Assembly: GCA_021780475.1 (NCBI GenBank)
Contig: JAJXYR010000041.1
Location: 1 to 40,981 of the forward strand
Length of the DNA stretch: 40,981 nt
Origin: Pseudomonadota bacterium
Lineage (GTDB): Bacteria > Pseudomonadota > Gammaproteobacteria > Steroidobacterales > Steroidobacteraceae
Reading direction: 5' to 3'
The position numbers and the translations under genes are program-made. Positions 24,643-33,703 of this stretch are shown here, in pieces (positions within the stretch are counted from its first letter, which is position 1; each line of letters starts with the position of its first letter). The notes beneath the pieces are model-generated. The model saw only the letters and a program-made list of their open reading frames with translations. It had not been told where the DNA came from and did no database searches.

Positions 24643-26290
24643 ATGGATACGCACGCGCTCATTCACCGGAACCACGGTCACCGGCAACGGGTTCGCGCCG
24701 ACCGCCGGGTCCGGCGACACGAGTGCGTAAAGACGATCCAGGGTGCCGCGGCGACGGTCTTTACGCTGACCAAGCCGACGGCAGCCTCCGGAGGCTACGA
24801 CGTATATTTCGCGTACAGTGGAGGCGGGGTCACGGCGCTCGGCAACACCGATCCGACCGATACGATCTCCCCTGCGATCATTCCTTACGTGCAGATGCTG
24901 TTTCCCGTGCAACTCGGGCAGGTCTCGTCGCTGGCCGGCCAGAACCTCCCCGCCGGCCATTTCCGGAGCCGCGACCGATCGGGGCCAGTCCAACGTGGTG
25001 TCGGGCACCGATACCGCCTGGTATGTCCCCGGCATCGGACAGGTCGAGGATTCGACGACCGCGAGCGCCAATGGCACGACCGTTTCCACGTCGGGGGAAC
25101 CGCGCGGGTACGTGGTGAATGGCCAGGCACATGGGCTCGGCTCGATCGGCGACGTCGTCGCGGCGCTCGAGCCCGATGGGTGTCAAGCGGTCCAGACCGG
25201 GGTACCGGCCGTGGGTTCTGATGGGAATCACTTTCTGATCGTCGCCGTGGCGTGCACCGCGACGAATGGCGTGCTGACGACGAACTGGACCGGCACGCTG
25301 GTCGGACCGGATGGCAGCGTCGGGGCCACGTTTCCGATCACCGCACCGGCCAGCCCGAATTCCTCCGGCCCCGGGGTCCTGCATGCCGCGGTGGCGTTCG
25401 ATGGTACGAACTACCTGGTCGCTCTCGAGGACGACCGTACCCTCGCGGGCGGTGCCTACATCGACACCGTGGCCGTGCCGCCCACCGGGGGCATCGTAGC
25501 CGGCCCGACGACCATTGAATTGTCGCAATACGACGTCGCGAATTATTCGAACAACGAGGCACTCGCGTTCGATGGAACCCGCTATCTGCTCGTCTACGGC
25601 GCTACCGACCTGGGTCTCGTCAACGGACCCCAGCTCGCCGGCGTCTTCCTGTCCCCGAGCACGGGACTGCCGAGCGGTGCTCCGTCCCCCATCTCGACGA
25701 CCTCGGGAGGCGAACACACGAACCCCGCGGTTGCGTTCGACGGTACCGAGTTCCTCGTCGCTTGGGTCGAGCATGGCACGACGCCCTCGGGGCTGTACGC
25801 CGTTCGCGTCTCGACCTCCGGCGCGATTCTCGATGGGTCCCCGACCCACCTGTTCGACGGCTCGACCGCGGACGTCGCGCAACCCTGTTGCGATCTCGAG
25901 CCGACCGTATCGTTCGATGGCACGAACTTTCTGGTGGCTTACCGGGATCAGCGCGGTGTCGCCAGCAACTCGGGTGTTGCGTCGGTATCCGCGGCCCGGG
26001 TATCCACCGCCGGGGTACTGCTCGATGGATCGGCGACGACGCCGGGAATCGTGCTGAGCTCGGCGAAGGCCCAGCCGATCGGCCGTGTGCGCAGCGTGTA
26101 CTTCAACGGTGCTGCGTGGATCGTCTGGGAAAGTGGCACCCCACAGCAGCTGAGTGCCGCGCGGGTGGCGCCAACCGGCGCCGTCAGCGGCACCTGGCCG
26201 GCAGGCTTCACGATGGTGCCCGCGCAGACCGTGACCGAATATCCGGCGATCGGCGCGGTGGGCTGGCCGCTGACCGGGACGGAGCGGTGA
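24643..26290 (+). pseudogene. beta-propeller-like repeat protein, interrupted by two frame changes
   Basis: The long clean part is at 24974-26290 and shows repeated FDGT(N/R/E)(Y/F)LVA units: AVAFDGTNYLVALEDDR, ALAFDGTRYLLVYGATD, AVAFDGTEFLVAWVEHG, TVSFDGTNFLVAYRDQR and SVYFNGAAWIVWESG, 40-75 residues apart. These look like propeller blades of an extracellular protein. Upstream, TGTTVTGNGFAPTAGSGDTS is in the same frame but hits TAA at 24728; then 24731-24955 continues in another frame (KTIQGAAATVFTLTKPTAAS...) and returns near 24960. Thus one base seems lost near 24725 and one gained near 24955. ATG 24643 has a ribosome site but lies in the middle frame. No signal peptide is seen. Decayed gene or assembly error; function unknown. 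Confidence 0.6.
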
Positions 26291-26305
26291 CGGGCGCTCG
26301 ACTCC

Positions 26306-26527
26306 GTGGAGAGGCTTCGTCGCGACAATTCGGAGTTCCGGCGGCTAGCGATGCTCGCCGATACGTCGATGACGCAGCTCGGGATCAGCGTCCACGATTA
26401 TCACCCGCTCGACGGTCGCGTCTCGCCGCTCCAGGATCCGCAGCGGGTGATCGCGGAGATGCCGGCATCGCCGATGGCCGAGCCGTGCGTCGGCTCGCTC
26501 GAGCGGGCGCTCGCCGCGGGGCGGTGA
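26306..26527 (+). CDS. doubtful small ORF
   Basis: A 73-codon frame from GTG 26306 follows the propeller-like gene by 15 bases. The text (LAMLADTSMTQLGISVHDYH...) is moderately protein-like with a helical ending, but there is no ribosome site and no recognised family. It could be a remnant. It converges on the DoxX-like gene. Confidence 0.2.
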   Translation: MERLRRDNSEFRRLAMLADTSMTQLGISVHDYHPLDGRVSPLQDPQRVIAEMPASPMAEPCVGSLERALAAGR

Positions 26528-26543
26528 CGAGACGCGCTCGTCG

Positions 26544-27476
26544 TCATCCGGAGGCGAGCTCGGCGCCGCCTACCCAGAGGAACAGAAACGGGATCAGATA
26601 AATCAGGACATTACCGAGCACATTGCCTCGGACCCCGGTTCCGGCGGTCGTGTAAGGTCCCCCAAAGGCTTCCGCGGTCGCCCAGACCGCAAGCGAATAC
26701 GCCAGACCAAACGGAACGAAGACGCGCAATCCCTTGCCGCTGAGCAGCGCAATGGCGATCGCGATCTCCGACAGGCCGACGAGAACCGCGACCGGCACGG
26801 GGCCAACCGCGTGGACGATCCCGACGACGAACCCGAGCCAGGCGGCGATCCAGTGAGGTTGCCCGGGGATGACCGACGTGATCTGGCTGCTGAAATGCAA
26901 CAGGAACGCCGGTAGCCATTTGAGCGCTGCATCGAACAGCCACAGCACTCCGAAGCTGATCCGCGCGGCGTGCCAGATCCGGCCGGGCGGTGCCGTCTGT
27001 GCGCTGTGGCGGTCGGTCGCCGGTGCAACGGCGAGCACGAACAGGAACGCGATCGCATAGGCGACGAACACGCCGGGGTCGGTCTGTCCGCCGCTATACG
27101 GGAATCCGAAGCCGTCGAGGAATACCCAGCAGATCACGCTGAACACGATGCCGGTGCGGGCCGCGAGCGCGACCTTCCGGCCGCTCAGCAGTGCAAGGCC
27201 CAGCCAGACGGCGATCGCGACCAGAGCGCCGGCGATGATCCGCGGACCGATCGTTTGCGCCAAGTGCAGCGCGGCAAGCAGCAGTGGCCGGATCCCTGCC
27301 GGCACCTTCGAGGCGGGCTTCGCGAGCGCGTGGAGGAAGTTGGCCTCGGCCGCCGGCACGGCCAGCCAAGCCGTCGCCTGAAACACGGCATTCGCCAACC
27401 AGACCGCGCCGAAACCTCGTACGATCGAGTTCAGGGCCGGGCCGTGCGTGGTATCGGATCGAACCGCTGCGGTCAT
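26544..27476 (-). CDS. internally duplicated DoxX-like membrane protein
   Basis: The 310-residue protein has about eight hydrophobic segments arranged as two similar halves. In the first half LLSGRKVALAARTGIVFSVI is followed by CWVFLDGFGFPYSGGQT and an AIAFLFVLAV helix; in the second LLSGKGLRVFVPFGLAYSLA is followed by VWATAEAFGGPYTTAGT and IPFLFLWVGG. Each half resembles a four-helix DoxX-type unit (FGAVWLANAV... and FGVLWLFDAALKWLPAFL...). DoxX-like proteins are linked to quinone and redox partners, but no activity can be claimed here. ATG 27476 has GGAGAA at 5 bases. It is the last gene in the minus-strand series after the XdhC pair, 167 bases on. Confidence 0.72.
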   Translation of the reverse strand: MTAAVRSDTTHGPALNSIVRGFGAVWLANAVFQATAWLAVPAAEANFLHALAKPASKVPAGIRPLLLAALHLAQTIGPRIIAGALVAIAVWLGLALLSGRKVALAARTGIVFSVICWVFLDGFGFPYSGGQTDPGVFVAYAIAFLFVLAVAPATDRHSAQTAPPGRIWHAARISFGVLWLFDAALKWLPAFLLHFSSQITSVIPGQPHWIAAWLGFVVGIVHAVGPVPVAVLVGLSEIAIAIALLSGKGLRVFVPFGLAYSLAVWATAEAFGGPYTTAGTGVRGNVLGNVLIYLIPFLFLWVGGAELASG

Positions 27477-27572
27477 GCGAGTTCTCCACCGGTTGCGTGC
27501 TGCGGGTCAATTCCGAGCGGCCGAGCAAGGATACTCCGGTCCACGAGGCGCTGCCTATCGCGGAGTCGGCCG

Positions 27573-27592
27573 GGATCCGCGCGACCGGATCC
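27573..27592. repeat. GGATCC-type intergenic hairpin (copy 2)
   Basis: Arms GGATCCG (27573-27579) and CGGATCC (27586-27592) around a 6-base loop. It lies between the XdhC C-terminal gene (ends 27644) and the DoxX-like gene (starts 27476). It shares the GGATCC core and the CCGGATCC right arm with copy 1. Confidence 0.45.
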
Positions 27593-27643
27593 TTGCCGGG
27601 CGATCGCGCGACGACCCAACGCCCACGTCGCGGCGGCAGGGTC

Positions 27644-28330
27644 TCATGTCGTGCGATAGCGCGTCTGGATGATCTCGGCGATGATCGCGATCGCGATCTC
27701 GCCGGCGGAGCGACCTCCCAGATTCAGACCGACCGGTGCCCGCAGCCGCTCCGATCCGTCGATGCCGTGGGCGGCGAACCGTTCGAGCCGCGCCGCGTGG
27801 GTTCGCCGGCTGCCGAGCGCGCCCACGTAGAACGCCGGACTCGCGAGTGCCGCGATGAGCGCGGGGTCGTCGAGCTTCGGATCGTGCGAGAGCGCGGCCA
27901 CCGCGGTCTGTGCATCCGGAGCGAGCGTCTCCAGCGCGACGTCGGGCCACTCGTGCGTCACCGTCGTGTCGGGAAACCGCTCGACGGTCGCGAACGCGGT
28001 GCGCGGATCGACGATCGTGACGTCGAACCCTGCCATCACGGCCGCGGGTGCGAGCGCCTGGGCGATGTGCACCGCGCCGACGATGATCAGTCGGTACGCC
28101 GGCGTGTAGCATCGGATGAACAGTGCCGGGTCTGCGCGCAGTCGTCCGCTGCGATCGTGTCGGCAGCGGTCGCGAACCTCCGCGAGCACCGGCTCCGTGA
28201 GTTCGAGATCGCCCTGCGGGCCCCGCGCCGGATGGAGCGACTGTGCGCCGTCGCGCAGCCGCGTCACCACCGCGATCGCTTGCCGCTCCGCTCGGGCCCG
28301 GGCGATTTCGAGGAGGAATGCGCTCTTCAT
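27644..28330 (-). CDS. XdhC/CoxI family protein, C-terminal (Rossmann) half
   Basis: The 228-residue protein holds the Rossmann-type C-terminal domain of XdhC/CoxI proteins: YRLIIVGAVHIAQALAP (the usual GAGH is GAVH), FDVTIVDPRTAFATVERF, ALSHDPKLDDPALIAAL and the hallmark FYVGALGSRRTHAARLERF. It ends with NLGGRSAGEIAIAIIAEI. XdhC proteins bind molybdenum cofactor, help sulfurate it and load it into xanthine-dehydrogenase-type enzymes. The ATG overlaps the stop of the N-terminal half gene (ATGA), so the two are coupled and should act together. No molybdo-hydroxylase gene lies in the window, so the client enzyme must be elsewhere. Confidence 0.88.
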   Translation of the reverse strand: MKSAFLLEIARARAERQAIAVVTRLRDGAQSLHPARGPQGDLELTEPVLAEVRDRCRHDRSGRLRADPALFIRCYTPAYRLIIVGAVHIAQALAPAAVMAGFDVTIVDPRTAFATVERFPDTTVTHEWPDVALETLAPDAQTAVAALSHDPKLDDPALIAALASPAFYVGALGSRRTHAARLERFAAHGIDGSERLRAPVGLNLGGRSAGEIAIAIIAEIIQTRYRTT

Positions 28331-28662
28331 TCGACGCGCTCCACGTAAACGGCGATCCGTCCTCCGCAGGCGAGCCCGACGCTCCAGGCCTGTTCATCGC
28401 TGACGCCGAACTCGAGCTGTCGCGGCTTGCCGTCCGCGATCACCTCGAGCGCCGCCTCCACCACCGCGCCCTCGACGCAGCCCCCGGACACCGAGCCGAC
28501 GAAGCCCCCGGTGTCGGCGACCGCGAGGTGACTGCCGACCGGCCGCGGCGAGGAGCCCCAGGTGTCGATGACGGTCGCGAGCGCCACCCGTCGGCGATCC
28601 TGCTGCCAGCGCCGCACTTGCGTGAGGATCTCGTCGACTTCCGATTCCGCTCGCTGGGTCAT
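28327..28662 (-). CDS. XdhC/CoxI family protein, N-terminal half
   Basis: The 111-residue protein is the XdhC_CoxI N-terminal domain alone: RRVALATVIDTWGSSPRPVG, then HLAVADTGGFVGSVSGGCVE, with the conserved cysteine and glycine-rich SVSGGCVEGAVVEAAL segment. In full-length XdhC the two domains are fused; here they are separate overlapping genes, a known arrangement in cox-type clusters. ATG at 28662 is preferred for its GGGAG ribosome site at about 8 bases; an in-frame ATG at 28683 lies upstream. It should act with the following gene in molybdenum cofactor handling in the cytoplasm. Confidence 0.88.
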   Translation of the reverse strand: MTQRAESEVDEILTQVRRWQQDRRRVALATVIDTWGSSPRPVGSHLAVADTGGFVGSVSGGCVEGAVVEAALEVIADGKPRQLEFGVSDEQAWSVGLACGGRIAVYVERVE

Positions 28663-28733
28663 GATGACGCTCCCCCGGAACATGGCCGGTGCTCAGATCG
28701 GGACAGGTGGGGTCCGCGGCACGGCGGACGCGG

Positions 28734-29474
28734 TCACATCTCCTGCGTGATCGGCCGGAACAGCACTTCGTTGATGTCGACTTCCTCCGGCTGACAGATC
28801 GCGAACGCGACGACGCGCGCGAACGACTCGGCGGGGATCGCGTAGTTCTCGTAGAATTCGCCGACCCGCTTCGCGACGTCTGGCTCGGTGACGCTGAGCG
28901 GCAACTCCGACTCCACGGCGCCCGGGGAGATGATCGTCGTGCGGATGTTGTACGGCTTGACTTCCTGGCGCAGCCCCTCGGAGACCACCCGCACGGCGGT
29001 CTTGGTCGCGGAGTAGACCGCGGTGCCGGGACGCACCTTGTGTCCGGCCACCGAGGACACGTTGATGATGTGTCCACTGCGGCGTGCCTTCATGTGCGGC
29101 AGTGCGGCGGCGATTCCGTAGAGAACGCCCTTGAGGTTGACGTCGATCATGCGGTCCCAGTCCTCGATCCGGCCGCGCTCGAGCAGTGATTGCGGCATCA
29201 GTCCGGCGTTGTTGATCAGCACGTCGATCCGCCCGTGCCACTCCACCGCGCCGTCCACCAGGCGGCGCACCTGGTCCGCATGGGTGACGTCGGTCTGCAC
29301 CGCCGCGCGTGGCGGCAGCCCGAGTTCGCCGGCCAGTGCCTGCAGGCGTTCGATGCGCCGCGCCCCGAGCACGAGTTTCGCGCCGGCGCGGGCGAGATGT
29401 CGCGCCGCTGCTTCGCCGAGTCCGCTGCTCGCGCCGGTGATTACGATGACCTTGTCCTGGATTCCCTCGCTCAT
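28734..29474 (-). CDS. short-chain dehydrogenase/reductase (SDR)
   Basis: The 246-residue protein is a classical SDR: cofactor motif TGASSGLG at 13-20, Arg39-Arg40 after the second strand (favouring NADP), NNAG at 88-91, catalytic Ser near 141 (INVSSVAG), and YSATK with Tyr154 and Lys158, followed by the [12 protein letters not shown] segment. It oxidises or reduces an alcohol/ketone; the C-terminal substrate loop ([20 protein letters not shown]) gives no clear hint. It lies 54 bases after the lipase-type hydrolase gene and 71 before the XdhC pair, all on one strand, so it may work on a product of the hydrolase. Upstream GGAG is visible. Confidence 0.93.
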   Translation of the reverse strand: MSEGIQDKVIVITGASSGLGEAAARHLARAGAKLVLGARRIERLQALAGELGLPPRAAVQTDVTHADQVRRLVDGAVEWHGRIDVLINNAGLMPQSLLERGRIEDWDRMIDVNLKGVLYGIAAALPHMKARRSGHIINVSSVAGHKVRPGTAVYSATKTAVRVVSEGLRQEVKPYNIRTTIISPGAVESELPLSVTEPDVAKRVGEFYENYAIPAESFARVVAFAICQPEEVDINEVLFRPITQEM

Positions 29475-29528
29475 CGGTACTCCTCCGTCGGACGTTGCCC
29501 CTGATCCCGCGTTTGCATCAATGGCGCC

Positions 29529-31166
29529 TCAGCGCGTGTAGCGATCGAAGAACGACCGCGCCAGCACCATGCAATACGGTGCCGCGTCCGTGTGGTAGGC
29601 CTCCATGCCGACGACGGATCCGCGGGCGCCATCCACGCCGTGTTGATATGCGGTGAACGCGCGCTGCAATCGCGTGGCCGTGCGGTGCAGGCTCGCGTTG
29701 CGCGTGGCGTCGATGCCGTGTTCGAAGTAGGTGCCGGCGGTTCCCGCGGAGGTGTCGAGGTCCACGGTCGCGAACCGCAGGTGCGGATCGGTGGCGATCT
29801 TGGATCGTAGCGCCGCGGTCATCGCGCCCGCGCCCTGCTGCCAGAATACCTCGGGGTCGCCATGGCCGCCGCACATCAGCAGCGGCATGCTCGGCGTGTA
29901 GTTGCGCAGGTCGTTGGCCTTCGCGTCGCGACGCATCCGCAATTGCGGATCGGTCGGCAGCGTCGGCACCGTGTTCGAGGGGTCCGGCCCCGAGGCGACG
30001 GGTGGCGCTGCGCTGTCGGGATGCGCCTCGACATCAGCGACGTACGCGGCGCGGAACGCCGTACTCACCAGATACGCCGAGGGATCGAACCCGGCGTGAT
30101 AGAGCGGCCCTCCTTCCGGGAGGGCGGCGAGTGCCGGATAGCGCGCAGGGGAAAAGCCCGGAGCACCCGGGGCGGAGGACTTCGACTGGAACATCGCGTT
30201 CGCCGGGAGCTCGCCGGCGGCGACGAGCTTCGCGAAGTCACGGAACCCGCTGGATCCGGGGAACAGGCTGGCCGCGTCACGGAACCGTCGACTGAACACG
30301 CGATGCGGATCGATCGACCCGTGTTCGAGGTGCGCGTACGAGTTGACGACCAGCGGCAGATACGCGGTGCCGCCGAAATCCGGATGACCGAGGAAGATCT
30401 CGTCGGCCATCGCGAGCAGCGCGTAAGGTCCGGACATCGGCGCGCCGGCGGTCGCGGGTTCGCCCCGCTCGTCGAGCGCGCGCAGCGTCGCCATCGAGAC
30501 GAAGCCGCCTTGCGAATACCCGGTGACGAACAACTGGCCGTCGTCACGCGTCGATCCACCGATCCGCTGCAGCAGCGCCCGCCCGGCGATGAGGCTGTCG
30601 ATCGCATCCTGCGACTGCTGCCTGCGGTTCAGGTACGGATGGTAGTGCAGCGTCGACAGGTCATAGCCTGCGTAATTCGGAGCCACCGCGACGTAGCCGT
30701 GGGCCGCGAAGATGAGCGCGATGCGGGTGGCGGTGCCGTAGGCCGGATTGTCGGGGTCGGCGACCGCCGACAGATCTTCGGCATGGTTGATCGCCGTGCC
30801 ATGCGTATACAGCACGATCGGCCGGGGGCCATGGCAGGGCGCGGCGTTGCCCGAGGGAACCATCAGGGCGCCGGAGGCATCCGTCGCCTCGCCCTCGCCG
30901 CCGACCGTCGCGTAGGCGAACTTGTATACCCGGACGCCGCAGATCGGCGGGCCGATCAGGGCGCCGAGCGCCGGTTGGTTCGCGAAGTCCTGGCGCAGCA
31001 TCGCGCGCAGAGCGGCGACCGACAGGGTGGCCGGCGCGCCGAGCGGCCCCGAGTTCAGCGACGCCGCGGCGTCGCGCGAGGGCGGCGCACGATCCGCGAT
31101 CGCGCCGATGCTGAACACGATGGCGCCCGCCACGCCGAGGAGCACGTTCGCATAGGGAATACGCAT
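29529..31166 (-). CDS. secreted alpha/beta hydrolase, secretory-lipase family
   Basis: The 545-residue protein has a signal peptide or anchor (MRIPYANVLLGVAGAIVFSI...) and belongs to the same secretory lipase group as the protein at 7475-8731. The nucleophile elbow is GYSQGG with Ser about 218; IVLYTHGTAIN gives the oxyanion region; VAVAPNYAGYDLST and the CGGHGDPEVFWQQG region near 440, where the acid residue should lie, follow. The ending HTDAAPYCMVLARSFFDRY holds the likely histidine area. ATG 31166 is chosen for the signal peptide; the frame opens at GTG 31214 but adds only a basic leader. It follows the TonB receptor by 123 bases, so it may degrade a substrate imported or sensed by it. 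Confidence 0.86.
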   Translation of the reverse strand: MRIPYANVLLGVAGAIVFSIGAIADRAPPSRDAAASLNSGPLGAPATLSVAALRAMLRQDFANQPALGALIGPPICGVRVYKFAYATVGGEGEATDASGALMVPSGNAAPCHGPRPIVLYTHGTAINHAEDLSAVADPDNPAYGTATRIALIFAAHGYVAVAPNYAGYDLSTLHYHPYLNRRQQSQDAIDSLIAGRALLQRIGGSTRDDGQLFVTGYSQGGFVSMATLRALDERGEPATAGAPMSGPYALLAMADEIFLGHPDFGGTAYLPLVVNSYAHLEHGSIDPHRVFSRRFRDAASLFPGSSGFRDFAKLVAAGELPANAMFQSKSSAPGAPGFSPARYPALAALPEGGPLYHAGFDPSAYLVSTAFRAAYVADVEAHPDSAAPPVASGPDPSNTVPTLPTDPQLRMRRDAKANDLRNYTPSMPLLMCGGHGDPEVFWQQGAGAMTAALRSKIATDPHLRFATVDLDTSAGTAGTYFEHGIDATRNASLHRTATRLQRAFTAYQHGVDGARGSVVGMEAYHTDAAPYCMVLARSFFDRYTR

Positions 31167-31289
31167 GAGAGTTCGCCAGGGTCGAGGGTTCGTGAGTGGA
31201 GATCGGCGACGCACTGGAAGCGATCGGGGTCATCGACATCCTATCGAATGACCGGGATGGGGTCGAGCCGCATGAACCGGCGCGACGGA

Positions 31290-33590
31290 TCAGAATTCGT
31301 AGGTGAAATCGATGCCGACCGAGCGTGGCCGCTGATAGAAGGAGACCCGTTGACCTTCGCTGCCGGCGAACGCGTAGGTCAGGGGTCTGGCGTCGGTGAC
31401 GTTCGTCGACCACAGACTGGCGTTCCAGTGTGCCTGCCGGCTGCGTATCCCGACGCGAACGCCCATGTCGTGGCCGCGTCCGAACGTCGTGGGATCGCCG
31501 AGGTACGGATGGATCGCACCCACGAAGCGGTCGTTCGCCTGCACGAACCCGATGAAGTTCGCGGAAAGCGGATGCTCGTAGTGCACGATGTAACTCCAGG
31601 TGAAGTTCGGCGCGTCGGGCAGCATTTGACCGACCTGGACCGGCGTGAAGAGCGCGAGTCCGTTATCGCTCGTCAGGGTCTGCGTCACGCGCGCATCGAG
31701 TCGGGTCGCGGCGAGATGGATCTCGAGGCCGCGCACCGGGCGCCAATCGGTCTCCACCTCGATGCCGTCGATCCTCGACCGGGGGACGTTGCCGAGGCCG
31801 GCGATCAAGGGTTGTGTGCCGACCGGACCGGCCCAGAGCGACAGGCTCGACTGGCGATTGCGAATCACGGAGTCGAACACGTCCATGTCGAGCTGCACCG
31901 AGTCGTCGAGAAACCGGCTCTTGATCCCGAGTTCGCTCGTGAGGTTCGTCTCCGGCTGGACGTACCCCCAGTCGACCTGGACCTGTGCGGGCTGGCCGTA
32001 GTAGATCCCCGCCTTGTAACCGCTCGCGACGCTGCCGTAGAGCAGCACCTCCGGCCTCAGGTGGTAGTCGAGCCCGACGCGATACGAGACGTTCTGATTC
32101 GAGCGTGAGTCATCGAGCGCGGCGAGCACCGTGTTCGGCACGATCGGCCCGCTGAAGTTGTTGGCCGCATAGGTCAACAGGCCCGTCGGGTCGATCGTGA
32201 CGCCGTCGAACGAGGTTTGATCGTGCGAATAGCGCAGCCCCGTCACGAGCGTCAACCGGCTCGACAGGTGGGTGTCGACGTTCGCGTAGACGCCGCTCGA
32301 GCGTTGTCGCTGGACGAAATTCTCGGCGGTGATCGCCAGGCCTTGCTGGGTCATGTCGGTGGCAAGACCGTAAACGAACGTCCAATCCAGCGCGTCGCGA
32401 TTGCGATACCAGTTCTGCGAGTAAATGGCGCCGATGATCCAGTCGACCGGGCCGCCGCTCTTCGACGTCAATCGGACTTCCTGGCTCAGCTGCCACTGCT
32501 GGAAGTTCTTGGTCCAGTTGTTGTCGGCCGCCGGATAGCCGTCGTAGTTGTCGAGGCTGTGATCGGTGAAGTAGTCGTAGGCGCTGATCGACGTGAGCGT
32601 GAACGCTGCGAACGCGACCTTCAGCTTCGCCGACGCTCCCCCGCCGACCTCGTGCTTGTAGAGCGGCAGGCCGCCGACCCGAACCCTCGTGCCGCCGGGC
32701 GGGCTGTCCATCAGGCCCGCGGTCGGGAACGGCTCCGGCGGGATCAACGCCTCGACGTTCGGGGTCGACGGTGACGAGGGCACGGAACGGTCGTACACCC
32801 AATGAAGATTGAGATCGAGGTTCGCGGCGTCACTCAACCGGATGTCGAACAACGCCCGGGCGCCGCCGCGATGGAGCTTGCCGTATCGTTGTCCCGTGCC
32901 GAGGTCGGTCTGGTAACCCTCGCCCTGGGTCGTCATCGTGCCGGCGAGCCGCGCCTTCACCCGATCGTTCAGCGGTCCACTCACCGCGCCGGTCAGATCG
33001 ACGGTGTTCCAGCGGCTGTAGCCGAGTTCGACGTACCCGCCGAAATGATCCGTGGGTTGCGCGGAGATGATGTTGATCGCGCCGCCGTCCGTATTCTTGC
33101 CGTAGAGCGTCCCTTGCGGACCCTTGAGGATCTCGACGCGGCCGACGTCGTACAGCGTGTCCGTCAGAAAGCCGGGAAAGCTCGCGAACACGCCGTCCTG
33201 GTAGATTCCGACGCCGCTGCTGTTGTTGTTGTTGAAGTCGTCGAGTCCGATGCCGCGCAGCAAAAAGAGCGGCGTGCCGTCGGTTTGCGCATTCATGGTC
33301 GAGAGGCTCGGGTCGACCAGCGACAGGTCGAGCGGTTGCTCGACGCGCAGGGAATGGGTCAGGCGGCCACTGACCGCGGTCAGTGCGATGCCGACGTTCT
33401 GGGCGGGCTCCGCCCGACGGGTCGCGGTGACGACGATCTCGCGCAGGGGCCGATGATCGTCGGCTGCGGCGTCCGCTGGGCGCTCGCGCGAGTCCGCCGC
33501 CCGCGCCGTCCAGGGGACGAGCGAACCTGCGATCAGGAGCGCACGCCAGCCGCGGCGCGTGATCTTCGAGCGTTGTCGATCCCGCTGCAA
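31290..33590 (-). CDS. TonB-dependent outer membrane receptor
   Basis: The 766-residue protein has a signal peptide (ALLIAGSLVPWTARA, cleavage near 31), an EIVVTATRR sequence that usually begins the plug after the TonB box, and the plug signatures LFLLRGIGLDDF, GVGIYQDGV and VEILKGPQGTLYGKNTDGGAINIIS. The rest is a beta barrel with alternating strands and ends in FTYEF, the terminal Phe recognised by the Bam machinery. It should take up a large or scarce ligand across the outer membrane with TonB energy. The ligand is unknown; linkage to a secretory-lipase-type hydrolase and an SDR suggests an ester or terpenoid/steroid-like compound. The start is TTG at 33590, with no in-frame ATG nearby. 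Confidence 0.93.
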   Translation of the reverse strand: MQRDRQRSKITRRGWRALLIAGSLVPWTARAADSRERPADAAADDHRPLREIVVTATRRAEPAQNVGIALTAVSGRLTHSLRVEQPLDLSLVDPSLSTMNAQTDGTPLFLLRGIGLDDFNNNNSSGVGIYQDGVFASFPGFLTDTLYDVGRVEILKGPQGTLYGKNTDGGAINIISAQPTDHFGGYVELGYSRWNTVDLTGAVSGPLNDRVKARLAGTMTTQGEGYQTDLGTGQRYGKLHRGGARALFDIRLSDAANLDLNLHWVYDRSVPSSPSTPNVEALIPPEPFPTAGLMDSPPGGTRVRVGGLPLYKHEVGGGASAKLKVAFAAFTLTSISAYDYFTDHSLDNYDGYPAADNNWTKNFQQWQLSQEVRLTSKSGGPVDWIIGAIYSQNWYRNRDALDWTFVYGLATDMTQQGLAITAENFVQRQRSSGVYANVDTHLSSRLTLVTGLRYSHDQTSFDGVTIDPTGLLTYAANNFSGPIVPNTVLAALDDSRSNQNVSYRVGLDYHLRPEVLLYGSVASGYKAGIYYGQPAQVQVDWGYVQPETNLTSELGIKSRFLDDSVQLDMDVFDSVIRNRQSSLSLWAGPVGTQPLIAGLGNVPRSRIDGIEVETDWRPVRGLEIHLAATRLDARVTQTLTSDNGLALFTPVQVGQMLPDAPNFTWSYIVHYEHPLSANFIGFVQANDRFVGAIHPYLGDPTTFGRGHDMGVRVGIRSRQAHWNASLWSTNVTDARPLTYAFAGSEGQRVSFYQRPRSVGIDFTYEF

Positions 33591-33607
33591 GGAAGCCCCC
33601 CCATCAC

Positions 33608-33632
33608 GGATCCCGGGGATGACCCGGGATCC
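33608..33632. repeat. GGATCC-type intergenic hairpin (copy 3)
   Basis: The longest of three similar palindromes: arms GGATCCCGGG (33608-33617) and CCCGGGATCC (33623-33632) with a 5-base loop. It lies between the SYLF gene end (33704) and the TonB receptor start (33590), so it may end the SYLF transcript or fold in the receptor leader. No T-run follows on the minus strand. Confidence 0.6.
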
Positions 33633-33703
33633 GGCGGGGCGAATCGTTCCATGCGCGGCCGAGTACTACCAGGGATAGGAGACGCCTGGCTCCGCGCGCG
33701 GTG

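Noticed and set aside
29862-32108. 748-codon open frame on the plus strand
   Set aside because: It lies antisense to the lipase-type hydrolase and TonB receptor genes, is arginine-rich with no domain, and has no ribosome site. Long antisense frames are expected in GC-rich coding DNA.
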